Assembly: GCA_928212115.1 (NCBI GenBank)
Contig: CAKMRJ010001112.1
Location: 411,118,862 to 411,182,861 of the forward strand
Source of the DNA: Lactuca virosa
Taxonomy: Eukaryota; Streptophyta; Magnoliopsida; Asterales; Asteraceae
Length of the DNA stretch: 64,000 bases
Reading direction: 5' to 3'
In this document: positions 1 through 10,735 of the stretch, in pieces
How the letters are laid out: every line of letters begins with the position of its first letter
Position numbering within the stretch: position 1 is the stretch's first letter
The notes under the pieces: generated by a model
The model's database searches: none
Seen by the model: the letters and a program-made list of their open reading frames with translations, nothing else
Told to the model about the DNA's origin: nothing
Position numbers and translations under genes: made by a program

Positions 1-681
1 TTATTTATTATACCGATAAGTCACAAGTAAACTAAAGACAACTTTATCGCTGCAACCTCAATTTACCACCAGAGAGAGCCCAAAGCATGATGTTCACAAT
101 GTCAAAGCATGCCACATAGGCTCTATCTCACCTTTCCCACACCTCATACCGTCGGGTCTAATAACCAACAAACGAAAGAATTTTGACTATTTTATTTTTG
201 TCTGATTTTGCATTATCACATTGTTGGAATTAATAGGATTATGTTGTATGGAGTTTATTAAAGGTTAAATTACACGCTTAAGTTATGAGCTATACTATTA
301 TGGAAGACAAAGAAATAAACAAGACAAAGGTTACCAAAATTTCTACTCTTCACTAAGAATATAAAAGACCGTCGTTACAGCTTAAATTGTCTTATAAACT
401 GAGACATGAACTCCTTTTATAAATAACCTTTTATAAATAAGAGATTTATTATTCTAATAATAAAGAACTAAGGTAGTCATGTCATCTCTAAATATATCCC
501 TTGAATCCAATGAACATGACTAATATCTAATAAGCAAAGAGGGGCTCATGTGTCATATTTTATTCAAAAAAAGCTACCCTTCTTAGAGCTATCCTTCCCA
601 TAGAGGAGAAAACTATTCTTTGTGCTTCACTTTGTACTTCACGTGTGCTTATAAAGATATCCAATCTAATAGAATTAATTT
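1..681. other. Unassigned AT-rich flank
   Basis: No gene or repeat boundary is recognised here. The right part may hold the U3 portion of the 5' LTR of the copia element that follows, because a TATA-like run (cttataaag) lies near 650. Its matching sequence in the 3' LTR has been deleted, so the left edge of that LTR cannot be fixed. A TG-type start near 222 (tgttggaatt) is possible but unsupported. Confidence 0.4.
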
Positions 682-800
682 AGCTTATCCTAGTTTATAG
701 GATCTGTTTTTGTATAATTTAGATAGTTTGTTGTACTCTCTCATATATATTGATTAATACAAATCTCACCAAATAATGTGGTGATTACGTAAACCTAATA
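682..800 (+). repeat. 3' part of 5' LTR of copia A
   Basis: This stretch, from agcttatcc to aaacctaata, recurs at 4776-4902 with a few substitutions and a small indel (tataattt against tatcctgtaattt). It ends immediately before a tRNA-Met type primer-binding sequence, which fixes the LTR end. The LTR ends in TA rather than the usual CA. Confidence 0.8.
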
Positions 801-811
801 TGGTATCAGCC
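801..811 (+). promoter_or_regulatory. Primer-binding site of copia A
   Basis: The sequence tggtatcagcc directly abuts the LTR end and resembles the initiator tRNA-Met complement TGGTATCAGAGC, with a two-base deletion. The gag ATG follows only 50 nt later, so this element has no long leader, unlike the copia family found further right. Confidence 0.75.
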
Positions 812-860
812 TAATTTTTTCTGGCCGTCATCTCTCTTCTTCGTCCCTTTCATCATCATC

Positions 861-2114
861 ATGACAGGTGAATCTTCTAAGAACGATGACTCCCCTCTTC
901 CTCTTTCTACTATTCTCCACATGCTCACCCATTAAATTGTCATCATCGAATTACCTTTTATGGAGCAAACAAATGCTTCCTCTTTTATCATATCAGCAAC
1001 TAACTGGTTATATCGATGGCACTATTCCCAAACCACCACCCACCCTTACTACCGGTGACACTACAGTTCCAAATCCAGCCTATACCTCCTGGGTTGCTGC
1101 AGATCAACGAGCACTAATTTGCTTTAGTCTTCCCTCTCTGAGGAAGCCATGGCTGAAACTCTCGGTCACAATACTTCTCATGATGTTTGGACTGCCCTTG
1201 AGAATACATATCGACATGATTCACTTGAACGTACCCACACTCTTCGGGACTCTCTTCGCTATCTCAAGAAAGGTACTTCTACTGTCACTGACTTTTCTCG
1301 CAAATTTAAGGGTATTTGTGATCAACTTGCAGCTATTGGTCATCCTCTTGATGAAGATGATAAGTCTCACTGGTTCCTTTGTGGACTTGGATCATCTTTT
1401 GAACATTTTTCCACCACACAACGCTTGCTTACTCCACGCCCCAAGTTCTGTGATCTTGTTTCTCAAGCTGAAAGTCACGAGATGTTTCTCAAATCTGTTA
1501 ATGATACAACTATTGCTCCGGTTGCCTTTAATACAACATCAACGTACAACTCTTCTGATAACACTTCCACAAGGGGCCGAGGGCGATCATCCTCTCGTGG
1601 ACGTGGTAGAGGGTGTGGTGCTAGACGACCCCCTCATTGCCAGTTATGCCGGAAAGATGGACATTATGCAACTAAATGTCCAGATTTACAGACCTTTGCT
1701 GCTCGCCCTCTTGATGCGAATCTTGCTGAAGCATTTCAGGCTCAATGTCAAACTTCTTCACCTGATTGGTTTGTCGACACAGGGGCCTCTGCACACATGA
1801 CTCCCACATCCTCAAATCTCACTAATGCTGCATCTTACTCCGGTAATGCCTCTGTAATCTTCGGTAATGGTCATGATGCTACTATCTCTCATATTGGAAA
1901 TCATCATATATCTCCGAATATATATTTGCTTGATGTTCTTGTGGTTCCTAAACTTACCAAAAGCCTAATTTCTGTTAGCAAACTTACAGAAGATAATGAA
2001 GTTGATGTTTTGTTTTCTAATCCTATGTTTACCATTCAGAACCGTCATTCCAAGGAAACTATGGCACAAGGAAGGCGTAAAAATGGATTATATGTTTTGG
2101 AGCAAGCTCAATAA
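861..2114 (+). pseudogene. Copia A gag and protease (broken)
   Basis: This encodes the capsid-like Gag and the aspartic protease of a copia polyprotein. ATG at 861 begins MTGESSKNDDSP. The frame shifts near 925 (into the frame reading KLSSSNYLLW, a typical copia Gag N-terminus) and returns near 1135, so two indels compensate. The middle holds the DVWTALE region. A zinc knuckle CQLCRKDGHYATKC (CX2CX4HX4C) lies at about 1638-1680. The protease motif WFVDTGASAHMT lies near 1770-1800 with the catalytic DTG present. The frame ends at TAA 2112-2114, where an intact element would continue into integrase in the same frame. The upstream neighbour is the PBS. It is inactive as read. Confidence 0.88.
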
Positions 2115-4770
2115 GTTTTTTTGGCAAAACTTACCTCAAGACGTTTACAAGCATCTTTTGAAATTTGTCATATTCGTTTAGGCCATGTTTCTTATGACAT
2201 TATTTCCAATCTAAATAAGAATGGTTGTTTATCCATTACTTCTCTTTTACCAAAACCAAACGTATGCAACTCTTGTCAATTATCTAAAAGTAAACGATTG
2301 CCTTTTGCTTTGAATTTACAATGTTCTCTACATGTTTCAGATTTGATTCACTGTGACTTATGGGGCCCACCACCTATTGAATCTATGGATGGTTTTCGTT
2401 ACTATTCAATTTTTGTTGATGATTACTCTAGGTTCACATGGTTTTATCCTTTGAAGGCAAAATCAGATTTTTATCATGTGCTTGAATCGTTTATTGCCTT
2501 AGTGTAAACACAATTTTCATGCAAAGTTAAAGTTTTTCAATCCGATGGTGGCACTGAATTCACTAATGCTCGTGTTCGATCTTTGTTCAATACCAATGGA
2601 ACTCACCATCGCATGTCCTGTCCGTACACACCTCAACAAAATGGTAGAGTGGAACGAAAACATCATCATGTTACTGAAACTGGGTTAGCAATGATGTTTA
2701 ATTCTCATCTTCCAGCCACACTTCAGACATATGCATTCAGTTCAACTACTTATATTATCAATCGTCTACCAACACAACTTCTTAGTAACAAGTCTCCCTA
2801 TGAGTTACTTTTCTCCACTCAGCCAAATTATGGGAATTTTCGTGTTTTTGGTTGTTGTGTGTTTCCCTATCTCCGGGATTACTCTTCTCACAAACTTGCA
2901 CCAAGAAGTACTCGATGTGTTTTTATTGGGTATAATACTCAGTATAAAGGCTATCAATGCCTAGATTTGTCTACAGGAAGAATTTACATCACTCGGCATG
3001 CTCACTTTGATGAGTCTGACTTTCCATTCTCTAGTCACAAGTCCACCACTCCAGCTGCAAATCTTCTTTTATCTACTTGCTGTGACGACTATCACATGCC
3101 GTCATCACCACCTGTCAACTCCTCTGTACCTACGCCATCTATTGTTCCTGTTGCTGGTACTCCTTGTGACTTGTGTGCAAACCATCAGTCCTCTAATTCA
3201 CATCATGTACATGAAATCGCACCTTCTGTTCAGACTCCACCAGTTATTTCGACGCCTTCATCATCTTCGACGTATACGTCATCTTTGGTGCCCCCACCAC
3301 CCTCTTCTACGCCATCTGTCGTAGCTGGTCACCCCATGGTAACCCGGTCAAAGGTTGGAACTTACAAGCCTCGTCATATTGCCGTTCTTTCTTACCTATC
3401 TACCTCGTCTCTTCATCATGCGCTATTTGCTTCTAAGGAAGCCAAATGATTCAAATCCGCAGCTAAGAATCCAAAATGGTATGCTGCCATGTGTGATGAA
3501 ATGAAGGCTCTATCACAAAATTCCACATGGGATCTTGTGCCCCGACCATCTAGGTCTAATATTGTTGGCTCTAAATGGGTATTTCGGACTAAGTTTCTTG
3601 CTGATGGTTCCGTTGACAAACTTAAAGCCCGTCTAGTTGCTCAAGGCTTTACTCAAGTACCCGGGCTTGATTATTCGACTACCTTTAGCCCTGTTGTAAA
3701 AGCCTCCATAGTCCGTATTGCTGTTCTCAACAAATGGCCTTTGCATCAACTTGATGTCAAAAATGCCTTCTTAAATGGAAATTTATCGGATATAGTTTAT
3801 ATGGAGCAACCACCGGGGTTTGTTGACTCTGGATTTCCCAATCATTTTTGTCGGTTAAAGAAATCTCTTTATGGCCTTAAACAAGCTCCTAGAGCCTGGT
3901 TCCAATGACTCAGCTCTTTTCTCTTAAGCATTGGTTTTTCTTGCAGTCGAGCCGATCCCTCTCTTTTTGTTTTCAAAAAGGACTCGATAATTCTTTATCT
4001 GCTAGTGTATGTAGATGACATCATTCTTACTGGAAATGATTCATCTATCATTCGTACCTTCATTGTTCGGCTTAATAAAGAATTTCTTATTACGAATCTT
4101 GGCAAGTTGAGTTATTTCCTTGGTCTTGAAGTTTCCTATCATGATGTTGGTCTTTTTCTTAGTCAATCTAAATATGCTCGTGATATCCTTACTCGAGCTA
4201 AATTGTTGGATGCCAAACCAATTTCTACTCCTCTCTCCACTTCCGCTTATTTCACAAGCCAAGGCACTCTTTTTTCTAATCCTACACTTTATCGATCTCT
4301 TGTCGGAGCTCTTCAATATCTCACCATTACCCGTCCTGATTTGTCCTATGCTGTCAATCAGGTCAACCAATTCTTGCATGATCCAACGGACGATCACTTT
4401 CAAGTTGTCAAAAGAATTCTTCGTTACCAAAGGCACAATTTCTTATGGTCTTTCTTTTTCTTGTGCTTCTTCACCTACTATTTTGGGCTATTCAGATGCA
4501 GATTGGGCTCGTTGTATTGAGACCCGTCGTTCTACTTATGGCTACTCTATCTTTCTTGGTGGCAATCTGGTATCTTGGAGTGCTAAGAAACAACCAACTG
4601 TGTCTCGTTCTAGCTGCGAATATGAATACAGAGCGTTAGCGAATGCTGCTTCTGAGATCATATGGATTACTCATCTTCTACGTGAATTGTATGTTCTGCC
4701 CTCTGGACGTCCCACTCTCTTATGTGACAATCGTAGTGCCTTGTTTCTTAGTCAAAATCCAATTTCTTAG
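2115..4770 (+). pseudogene. Copia A integrase, RT and RNase H (broken)
   Basis: This is the remainder of the polyprotein, in the same frame as gag for most of its length. The integrase zinc-binding region (HIRLGHVS ... CNSCQLSKSK) is at about 2160-2300. Core motifs HCDLWGP and FQSDGGTEF follow near 2350 and 2540. Reverse transcriptase begins near 3490 (WDLVPRP, GSKWVF, LDVKNAFLNG), with the active-site motif YVDDIILTGN near 4007. RNase H motifs (SDADWA, SRSSCEYEY, LLCDNRSA) are read after a frameshift near 4425. In-frame stops lie at 2505-2507, 3447-3449 and 3906-3908; several look like single transitions. The frame ends at 4770 just after the last RNase H motif, where a deletion joins pol to a truncated LTR. 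Confidence 0.9.
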
Positions 4771-4775
4771 TGTGA

Positions 4776-4902
4776 AGCTTATCCTAGTTTATAGGATCTG
4801 TTTTTGTATATCCTGTAATTTAGATAGTTTGTTGTACTCTCTCTATTATATATTGATTAATACAAATCTCACCCAATAATGTGGTGATTACGTAAACCTA
4901 AT
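4776..4902 (+). repeat. Truncated 3' LTR of copia A
   Basis: It matches 682-800. The LTR start is missing: the coding sequence runs into LTR sequence at about 4771-4776 with no polypurine tract between. The deletion has removed the last part of RNase H, the PPT and the 5' portion of this LTR. Confidence 0.8.
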
Positions 4903-5063
4903 ACACTCGTTGATCCTTTGAATTGACGTATTCAATATGCTTGTTTCGATCATGAAACACAAGATTTTTTTGATCAAGATAATTACCGACTTGTTATCAA
5001 CAAACAAGGTGATAGGGATAATACGATGTTTTCTAAGTTCCTTCGTGAGATCTCAAGTTAAAT

Positions 5064-5900
5064 TGTAACGTCGTCAAAAATAAGACTAGACATTTTAGGT
5101 ATAATAATAATTATATATTTAATCGTATAATTAAAACCCTTGAATAAGATAATTGTTCTTCGTGTGCGTTACTAGCTAAATAATATTTTGTCGTTTACGC
5201 GATATGTAAACAAATATTATTAGTATAATGTAGAAAACTTTAATATAAAATTTATAATTAAACGATAAAGTAATATTAAAAATAAAAGATTATTTATGAT
5301 AAATAATCTTAACGGAAGTTGTAGTAGTCGTAATAACAATTTTGTGGGTATAAAGAACGTCTAAATCTGACTTCATATGAGAAAATTATAAATTTTCTAA
5401 CTTTCTCGTTCAACCCGATATGACACATGACAGTGTGTGTCATAAAAAGTAAACCGAAGATAATTGCTTTTTAGCCAAAATAATGGAAAGGAGAGCCGAA
5501 GTCCTCACGAATACAAGACCATTCATAACAAGAACGCCTAAATTTGACTTCGTATGAGGACGTTATAATATTTCGTAACGAGTATAGTAGTATGTGCACA
5601 AAGTACGAAATAAAGATCGGTCGCTCGTTAGACAAAACTATCTAATGTAAAGTTGAAGTCGATTAAATTATGAATCCGTCGATATTGAGAACTTCGAGAG
5701 CGGAGCTCGTGTGCAAAAGATATGGATAAAACATGGTCCCTACTCTTCGAGCGTGACGAATTCAATACAGATTTGTTAATTTGAGATAAGATGAGAATTA
5801 GCCGATGGAGTCTAAACGAAAGTTGATGTTCACGTAAATACGAATCCGTCGATACGTAGAACGTCGAGAATGGAATTCTTATGAAGAAGTTATGATTTAT
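5064..5900 (+). repeat. Gypsy-LTR-like sequence with duplicated module
   Basis: The sequence tgtaacgtcgtc at 5064 resembles the start of plant gypsy LTRs (TGTAAC...), and the upstream 4903-5063 looks like a non-coding 3' end. The segment contains two diverged copies of one module. One part (aagaacgtctaaatctgacttc near 5354, aagaacgcctaaatttgacttc near 5530) ends in tatgag. The other (gaatccgtcgata) occurs near 5670 and 5842, each followed by agaac-tcgag. No matching second LTR, PBS or coding region is visible, so this is a tentative call. Small open frames here carry no recognisable domain. Confidence 0.35.
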
Positions 5901-5904
5901 AATA

Positions 5905-6149
5905 CTCACTTATTCTCATATTTATTGCCCACTTTTGACTTTTGAAGTCTTTATTTTTCAACTTTGAAGTTTTTATTTGTGTTATATTACTTGATGAAAA
6001 TTATAACGTTGAAAATACATTTAAAATATAACTCATTAATATATTTTGCTTCAACTATTATATATCAAAAACAAAAATATTTATGGTCTAAGTTGAAGAA
6101 TAAAGACTTCAAAAGTCAAATGTAGACAATAAATATGGAACGGATGTGG
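5905..6149. mobile_element. Stowaway-like MITE (Tc1/mariner type)
   Basis: The 245-bp unit has terminal inverted repeats: arms 5920-5964 and 6090-6134 are near-perfect inverted copies (shared core ttttgacttttgaagtct). The outer ends, ctcacttattctcatattt and the complement of the right end ccacatccgttccatattt, resemble the Stowaway terminus CTCCCTCCGTTCC. TA dinucleotides flank it (5903-5904 and 6150-6151), as expected for Tc1/mariner target duplication. No coding capacity. The arms could fold into a long hairpin RNA. Confidence 0.75.
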
Positions 6150-6151
6150 TA

Positions 6152-6598
6152 ACATATTTACGTAGTAAAATAAAATATCTACTCTAATAAATGAAAATCT
6201 TTTTGCCACATGTCACACTCTTATTAATTTGGCCACATGTCATTTTGTGGTTATTTTCAATTAAGTTTTTTCCACATGGCATTTTGTGGTTGTTTTCATT
6301 TTATCAAATTTCACATAATATTTAATTGTAATAATTGTAATAAATGTAATGATAAATTTATATCAAATTCATTAACTGACTTTCTTTCTAATTTCAAAAT
6401 TTATTAAAACCTCATTAGTTTTCTTTGTTTATTTATCTAAATTATTTGTTTAAATTAAAAAAAAAACAATTTAATTTTAATAATTCAATATTTTTTTTAC
6501 TTTTTCTTAAAAATTAAAAATTCTCATATGTTTAGAATTTCATATTTAATTTTTCTTTTAAATGAACCCATTTAATACATGAGTTTTACACATAGTAA

Positions 6599-6601
<3 letters not shown>
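6152..6601. other. AT-rich spacer with short direct repeats
   Basis: Two copies of ccacat(g/g)cattttgtggtt occur at 6232-6252 and 6272-6291 (the first reads ccacatgtcattttgtggtt, the second has one change). Around them the sequence is very AT-rich and has no gene. A Helitron-like 5' end was considered and not accepted. Confidence 0.45.
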
Positions 6602-6695
<94 letters not shown>

Positions 6696-6708
6696 TATAC
6701 TATATATA

Positions 6709-6745
<37 letters not shown>
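6602..6745. repeat. Compound (TA)n-(CA)n-(TA)n microsatellite
   Basis: Uninterrupted TA repeats (6602-6642) pass into a CA run (6643-6662) and then further TA repeats with few breaks to about 6745. It has no gene content and is likely to be length-polymorphic. Confidence 0.95.
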
Positions 6746-6747
<2 letters not shown>

Positions 6748-8265
6748 TTAGAAAGGTATCAACGATGCGGTAGATATAAGACTAATATTGAATACTTTTG
6801 ATATTAGTTTAGTACAAATATCATTAAATCTATTTAAAATAATATTATTAAGGGTTGTTTAGTCATTTAAGTAATTATTAGGATTTTTTTTAGAAAATTA
6901 ATTTACTATACATATGTGGCTCTAGGGTCTCATATTTCTTGCACCAAGTCTCTTCAAGAGTCTTTCTCTTCTTACCCTTAAGCATGTTGGTCCCTTGTAA
7001 TTTGACAACTCTTTCCATTGTTTTAGTATAGTAAGTTGAGCTTTGAAGCGTTTGAAAAAATTTTCTGACGAAAGATTCAACGACGAAGTTCTGCCAGCAG
7101 AGTTTCTAAGTTTTCGCTAGAACACCTGTCATTAGATGAAGTGCTAGACAAGGATCTAACTTTCCAGCGAGTCTTCCATATCAATCAGGTGAGTGCATAG
7201 TTACTTTAATGAACATGATTTTAATAAAAAAGTATTTATTAAAAGGTATTAATTATATGTTGAAAGTTTATTTATGATTTAATTGCTATTATCTGGAATA
7301 TTTGTTAAATGTATATTTGATAATATATACTATGTGAACCATATATGGTTAATTATGTGTTAGATTCTTATATGATATTATTATATGATAATCTTAAAAA
7401 TAAGTATTATTACTTAAAAGATTCATGTATATTAAAATGCATGATACACTGTGTTAGATATACACACTAAATTACGATAGTGTAGTCTAAACATAGTTGG
7501 TATTAAAATTTGAGTTCAAGGATTGTAATTTTGTCTAAGTTTAAAAACTAAGACATGTAAAGAAAATTTAGATCCCGTTACTTTGGATAAAAGAATTTTC
7601 GCATATTGTATTGCGATAGTATGGAATAAATAGGAAAATGTTTTGGAAATCGATTGTAAGCATTATAGTCTTACCTAGTAAGGAAATAATATTTATAAAG
7701 GATGTTTAGTTCGAGTTAAATCAAAGGAGTGTTTAGTTACACCATGTGTTTAGTTAAACCATGTATTGTAAAAATATTACAGAGACAAGAAATTGTGTTA
7801 AATTAAAGGATGTTTACTACGAATTAAAGGGGATGCTTAGTTCAATTAATTTTGGGTATTGGGTAACATCATATTAAGGGTGTGTGATTAGGAACAGAGA
7901 GTAGAACTCTGTTTTGTGACACTATCAAGTGTTGATGGTACGAATTACGTACCAAAGTACGATAAAGTATTCCATTGGATGACCAGAAATGGTGGGTCCA
8001 GATCAGGCAACTGTAATAGTATGTCTGGTCATCTCCCAGAATAATATGAAAATACTTGATCATTCTAAAAAGTCTTGTGAGTTACGTTGCTAGTGTGGGC
8101 TTATAACCCATAGACATAGATGAAATGGGATACCATATTCATCAAATACTCAGATAGCTCGAGTGCCTTTATGACTTACATAATCCCTAGCCGTGTAGTA
8201 AAAACATGGCTATAATCGATTCATTAGGCGAATTGGTAATTGTGGACTAGGATTTATGAGAAGTG
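6746..8265. other. Unassigned sequence flanking gypsy G
   Basis: No coding region or clear element is recognised. The stretch 7690-7850 carries imperfect copies of a ggatgtttagtt/gtgtttagttacacc motif. A short inverted repeat (gatgaccaga 7979-7988, tctggtcatc 8026-8035) could form a hairpin. A GT-like site (caggtgagtgcatag near 7187) resembles a splice donor, so part may be a gypsy LTR or leader. The segment ends at the LTR terminus of G. Confidence 0.3.
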
Positions 8266-9765
8266 TGTAACGTCCCATTTTCACAAACAAAATTTTCATT
8301 TTTAAATAAGGTAAAATCTTCATTTACATGAAATCGAAGTTATGAAAACCTATATGTTCCAAAATATAGTTGTTTGAAAATTAGAGTAATATAAATAATA
8401 TTGAATCTCCATTGTATCTGATGTATGTATACAGTTATGCCTTCTCATTCCCACTGTCATCAATGGTTCTTGAAAAACATTTAATCCACAACTGTAGGCC
8501 AAAATTAGTGAGTTCCCCAAAAATAATCACACACCATAATATACATACAATGCTTGCATACGTATGAGCCTTCAGTCTGTCTGGCCCACCTCCCAAGGAC
8601 TCCAAAATGCTTGGATCGCTCCCGAGCCTACAATCTAACTGGTTCACCTCACAAGGCCAACAGTTCACCTGGATCGCTCTCTCAGCATACAACTGACCCA
8701 CCACTGGCCTACATCACACCGTTGGCCCGCCCGGGTAACAAACAAGAAATCAAGTGAATACATAAGCACAAACAACTATCTACCCTAGTTTACCTGTCTT
8801 ATAGCTCACTACTCCATAACATGCCTCATACAACACACTAAGCCACTATTGGTAGATGTCTAAGGAATTCCTACCTATATGTAACCAGATGTGAGATAGA
8901 TATTCAAACATGAGATCCCACTCTAGAGCCAAAACCAAACAATGAACATGTAAGAATGCCTATATTAAGAGTTCTTAGGTTATCCTACGTGACTACATAC
9001 AACCCCTAGGGCACTCTACTAGACGATTGTCAACCTGCTGGTACTCGAACCAGCATACCACTACTCATATATCCTTACATACAATGTTATACATTGTAAT
9101 ACATAGTATAGTAAGGAAACTCACTTGAATCGAAGACCGAAAGAAACACAACAACATACTCTCTCCCTACACTGATCATTCCCCCGAACCGAATAGCACC
9201 AAACCAAGGCGAAACCTTAACTAGTAACCCAATTCCTTCAAGTTTAACCCAAAATTCAAACAAGTCAAAAAGTCAACAATTAACGGTCAACAAAAGTCAA
9301 TGGTCAACCCTCACCATGAGGTGAAGGACTCTTGGTTATGTTGTGAGAGCATTTAGATAAAATAGTCACGAGGACCTCAAACGTCACGACGTGACAGGCA
9401 TATTCACACGTAGTGGGATCTGATTCTGGACAACTTAATGGATTAAGATCCTAATCCATTAAGCCACCCACTCATCTCCTCCAGAAGGCTTCTATGCACC
9501 CAAAGAGCCATAAAAATTGTTACTTTATAGTCATGCATGTCTTTCCCCAAACAAAGTCATAACAATGGTTGAAATGAGGTAAAAAATCCCATGCATGAGG
9601 CAAAATCCAACGAAATCTCAGATCTAGAACACTAAACCTAAAAGGGACCTCAAGGATCCATAAAGTTGCCAACTTCATGGAATACTTACACTTAAACTCT
9701 CCCAAACACGGAGAAAATGCACAAAAAGCCTAGATCTAAAAGCATGGAACATAATGCCTGGAACT
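8266..9765 (-). repeat. Gypsy G 3' LTR, segment 1 (LTR 3' end)
   Basis: Read on the minus strand, this ends in GGGACGTTACA at 8266, the usual end of chromovirus LTRs (TGTAAC... to ...GTTACA). It continues at 31220-31494 and 44241-44375 when the inserted elements H and F are removed; together the pieces make an LTR of about 1.9 kb. Sequence around 9500-9765 (minus strand) aligns by eye with LTR sequence of gypsy E near 47500-47720 (shared ttatgt ... tagatct, catgcatggg). A diverged tandem motif (ctggcccacc / ctggttcacc / ctggatcgct) lies at 8575-8710. The near-palindrome gtcacgacgtgac is at about 9385-9397. No coding. Confidence 0.65.
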
Positions 9766-10719
9766 TGAACATTTTAAAAGATCTAGCATGCTCAAGACTC
9801 ATATTAAAGTGATATTATGAATTAACATATGATACTAATGGGTCACACTAATAACAACTTGATGCAATTGATTATTTATTAGAAAATGGTTTTAATAAAT
9901 ATTCAATATATTCTTATAATTAATTAGAAATTATTTATTTTGCTAGGAAATAATAATTTTCATTAGCAAGTTACATATTATTTCATATGGTATGAATTAA
10001 TAATTCATGAACAACTTTTTGGACTAGATAAATCTTTTTGTCTTTTACCAATAGGTTAAAGTTTATAAATTATAAACTTGTTGTAAATTTTATAAAATTG
10101 GTTGCTTTCTTTTGGAACAAAAAACGTATGGGTGGATCAAATGATGTCCTCTTTATTTGTATAAAGAAAAGAAATCAACCTATAAGTGCATGCATCAACA
10201 TAATAATGAAATAGGGGACATGTTTGCTAAAAGTGCTTGAACCTAGTGGTTAAAATCTTCACTTTTTACGTGTATATGGGACTTGCATTTTTGATACTTG
10301 AATTCTTCATGCAATTGTCGAGAATGGCTCTAACATATTCCCTCTACTCTCTTGCTTTGAACACTTGAATAACACTTGATTATTTTTTCTCTCTTTGATT
10401 CATATTTTTATATGAACTAAAGCTTAAGAGTTGTATAAGAGTTTTATACAAAAGAACTAACATTATACATCAAGTTGACTCATTGTTGGTGTTTCTAAAG
10501 TTCGTCATTCTTCATCAACTTCCAAGCCTCCCAAGAGGACCCAAAGAACTACAAAGTTAGTTATTTCTTCATCTCTTCTTTGCTTGCTGTTTAAATCTTT
10601 CTACAACTTGCAAGATGATCCTTGGTGGGCATAAAATTATTTTATGTTATTCAAATTATCAAGTCTTCTGTTGCCTAAAATCATGTTGTTGAAACTAACT
10701 TTTAAATAAAAATACAACA
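9766..10719 (+). repeat. 5' LTR of copia H
   Basis: It matches 30270-31219 along its length (for example tgatactaatggg, ggaaataataattttcattagcaag, cttccaagcctcccaagagg). It ends in tacaaca at 10719, followed by the PBS. The exact 5' base is uncertain because the first ~25 bp differ between copies. Confidence 0.85.
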
Positions 10720-10721
10720 AT

Positions 10722-10735
10722 TGGTATCAAGAGTC
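10722..10735 (+). promoter_or_regulatory. Primer-binding site of copia H
   Basis: The sequence tggtatcaagagtc lies 2 nt after the LTR end and resembles the initiator tRNA-Met complement, with one inserted A. It sets the orientation of H as plus strand. Confidence 0.75.

Larger units (their letters stand above)
682..4902 (+). mobile_element. Degraded Ty1/copia retrotransposon A
   Basis: The element runs in the order LTR end, PBS, gag-protease, integrase, reverse transcriptase, RNase H, LTR end, which is the copia order. The last ~120 bp of the LTR is present at both ends (682-800 and 4776-4902). The polyprotein stays mostly in one frame but carries at least four in-frame stops (2112, 2505, 3447, 3906) and three frameshifts. 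The 3' end of RNase H, the polypurine tract and the start of the right LTR are missing, so the element cannot be autonomous. No target duplication was found. Lineage is uncertain; the protein looks Ale/Retrofit-like from memory. Confidence 0.88.

Noticed and set aside
801..811. tRNA genes near the tggtatcag sequences
   Set aside because: These are primer-binding sites complementary to a tRNA 3' end; no cloverleaf is present.
6177..6760. Helitron 5' end (atctactctaataaatgaaaat followed by ccacatgtcac)
   Set aside because: The start looks Helitron-like, but no 3' hairpin with CTRR end or A/T insertion junction could be found.
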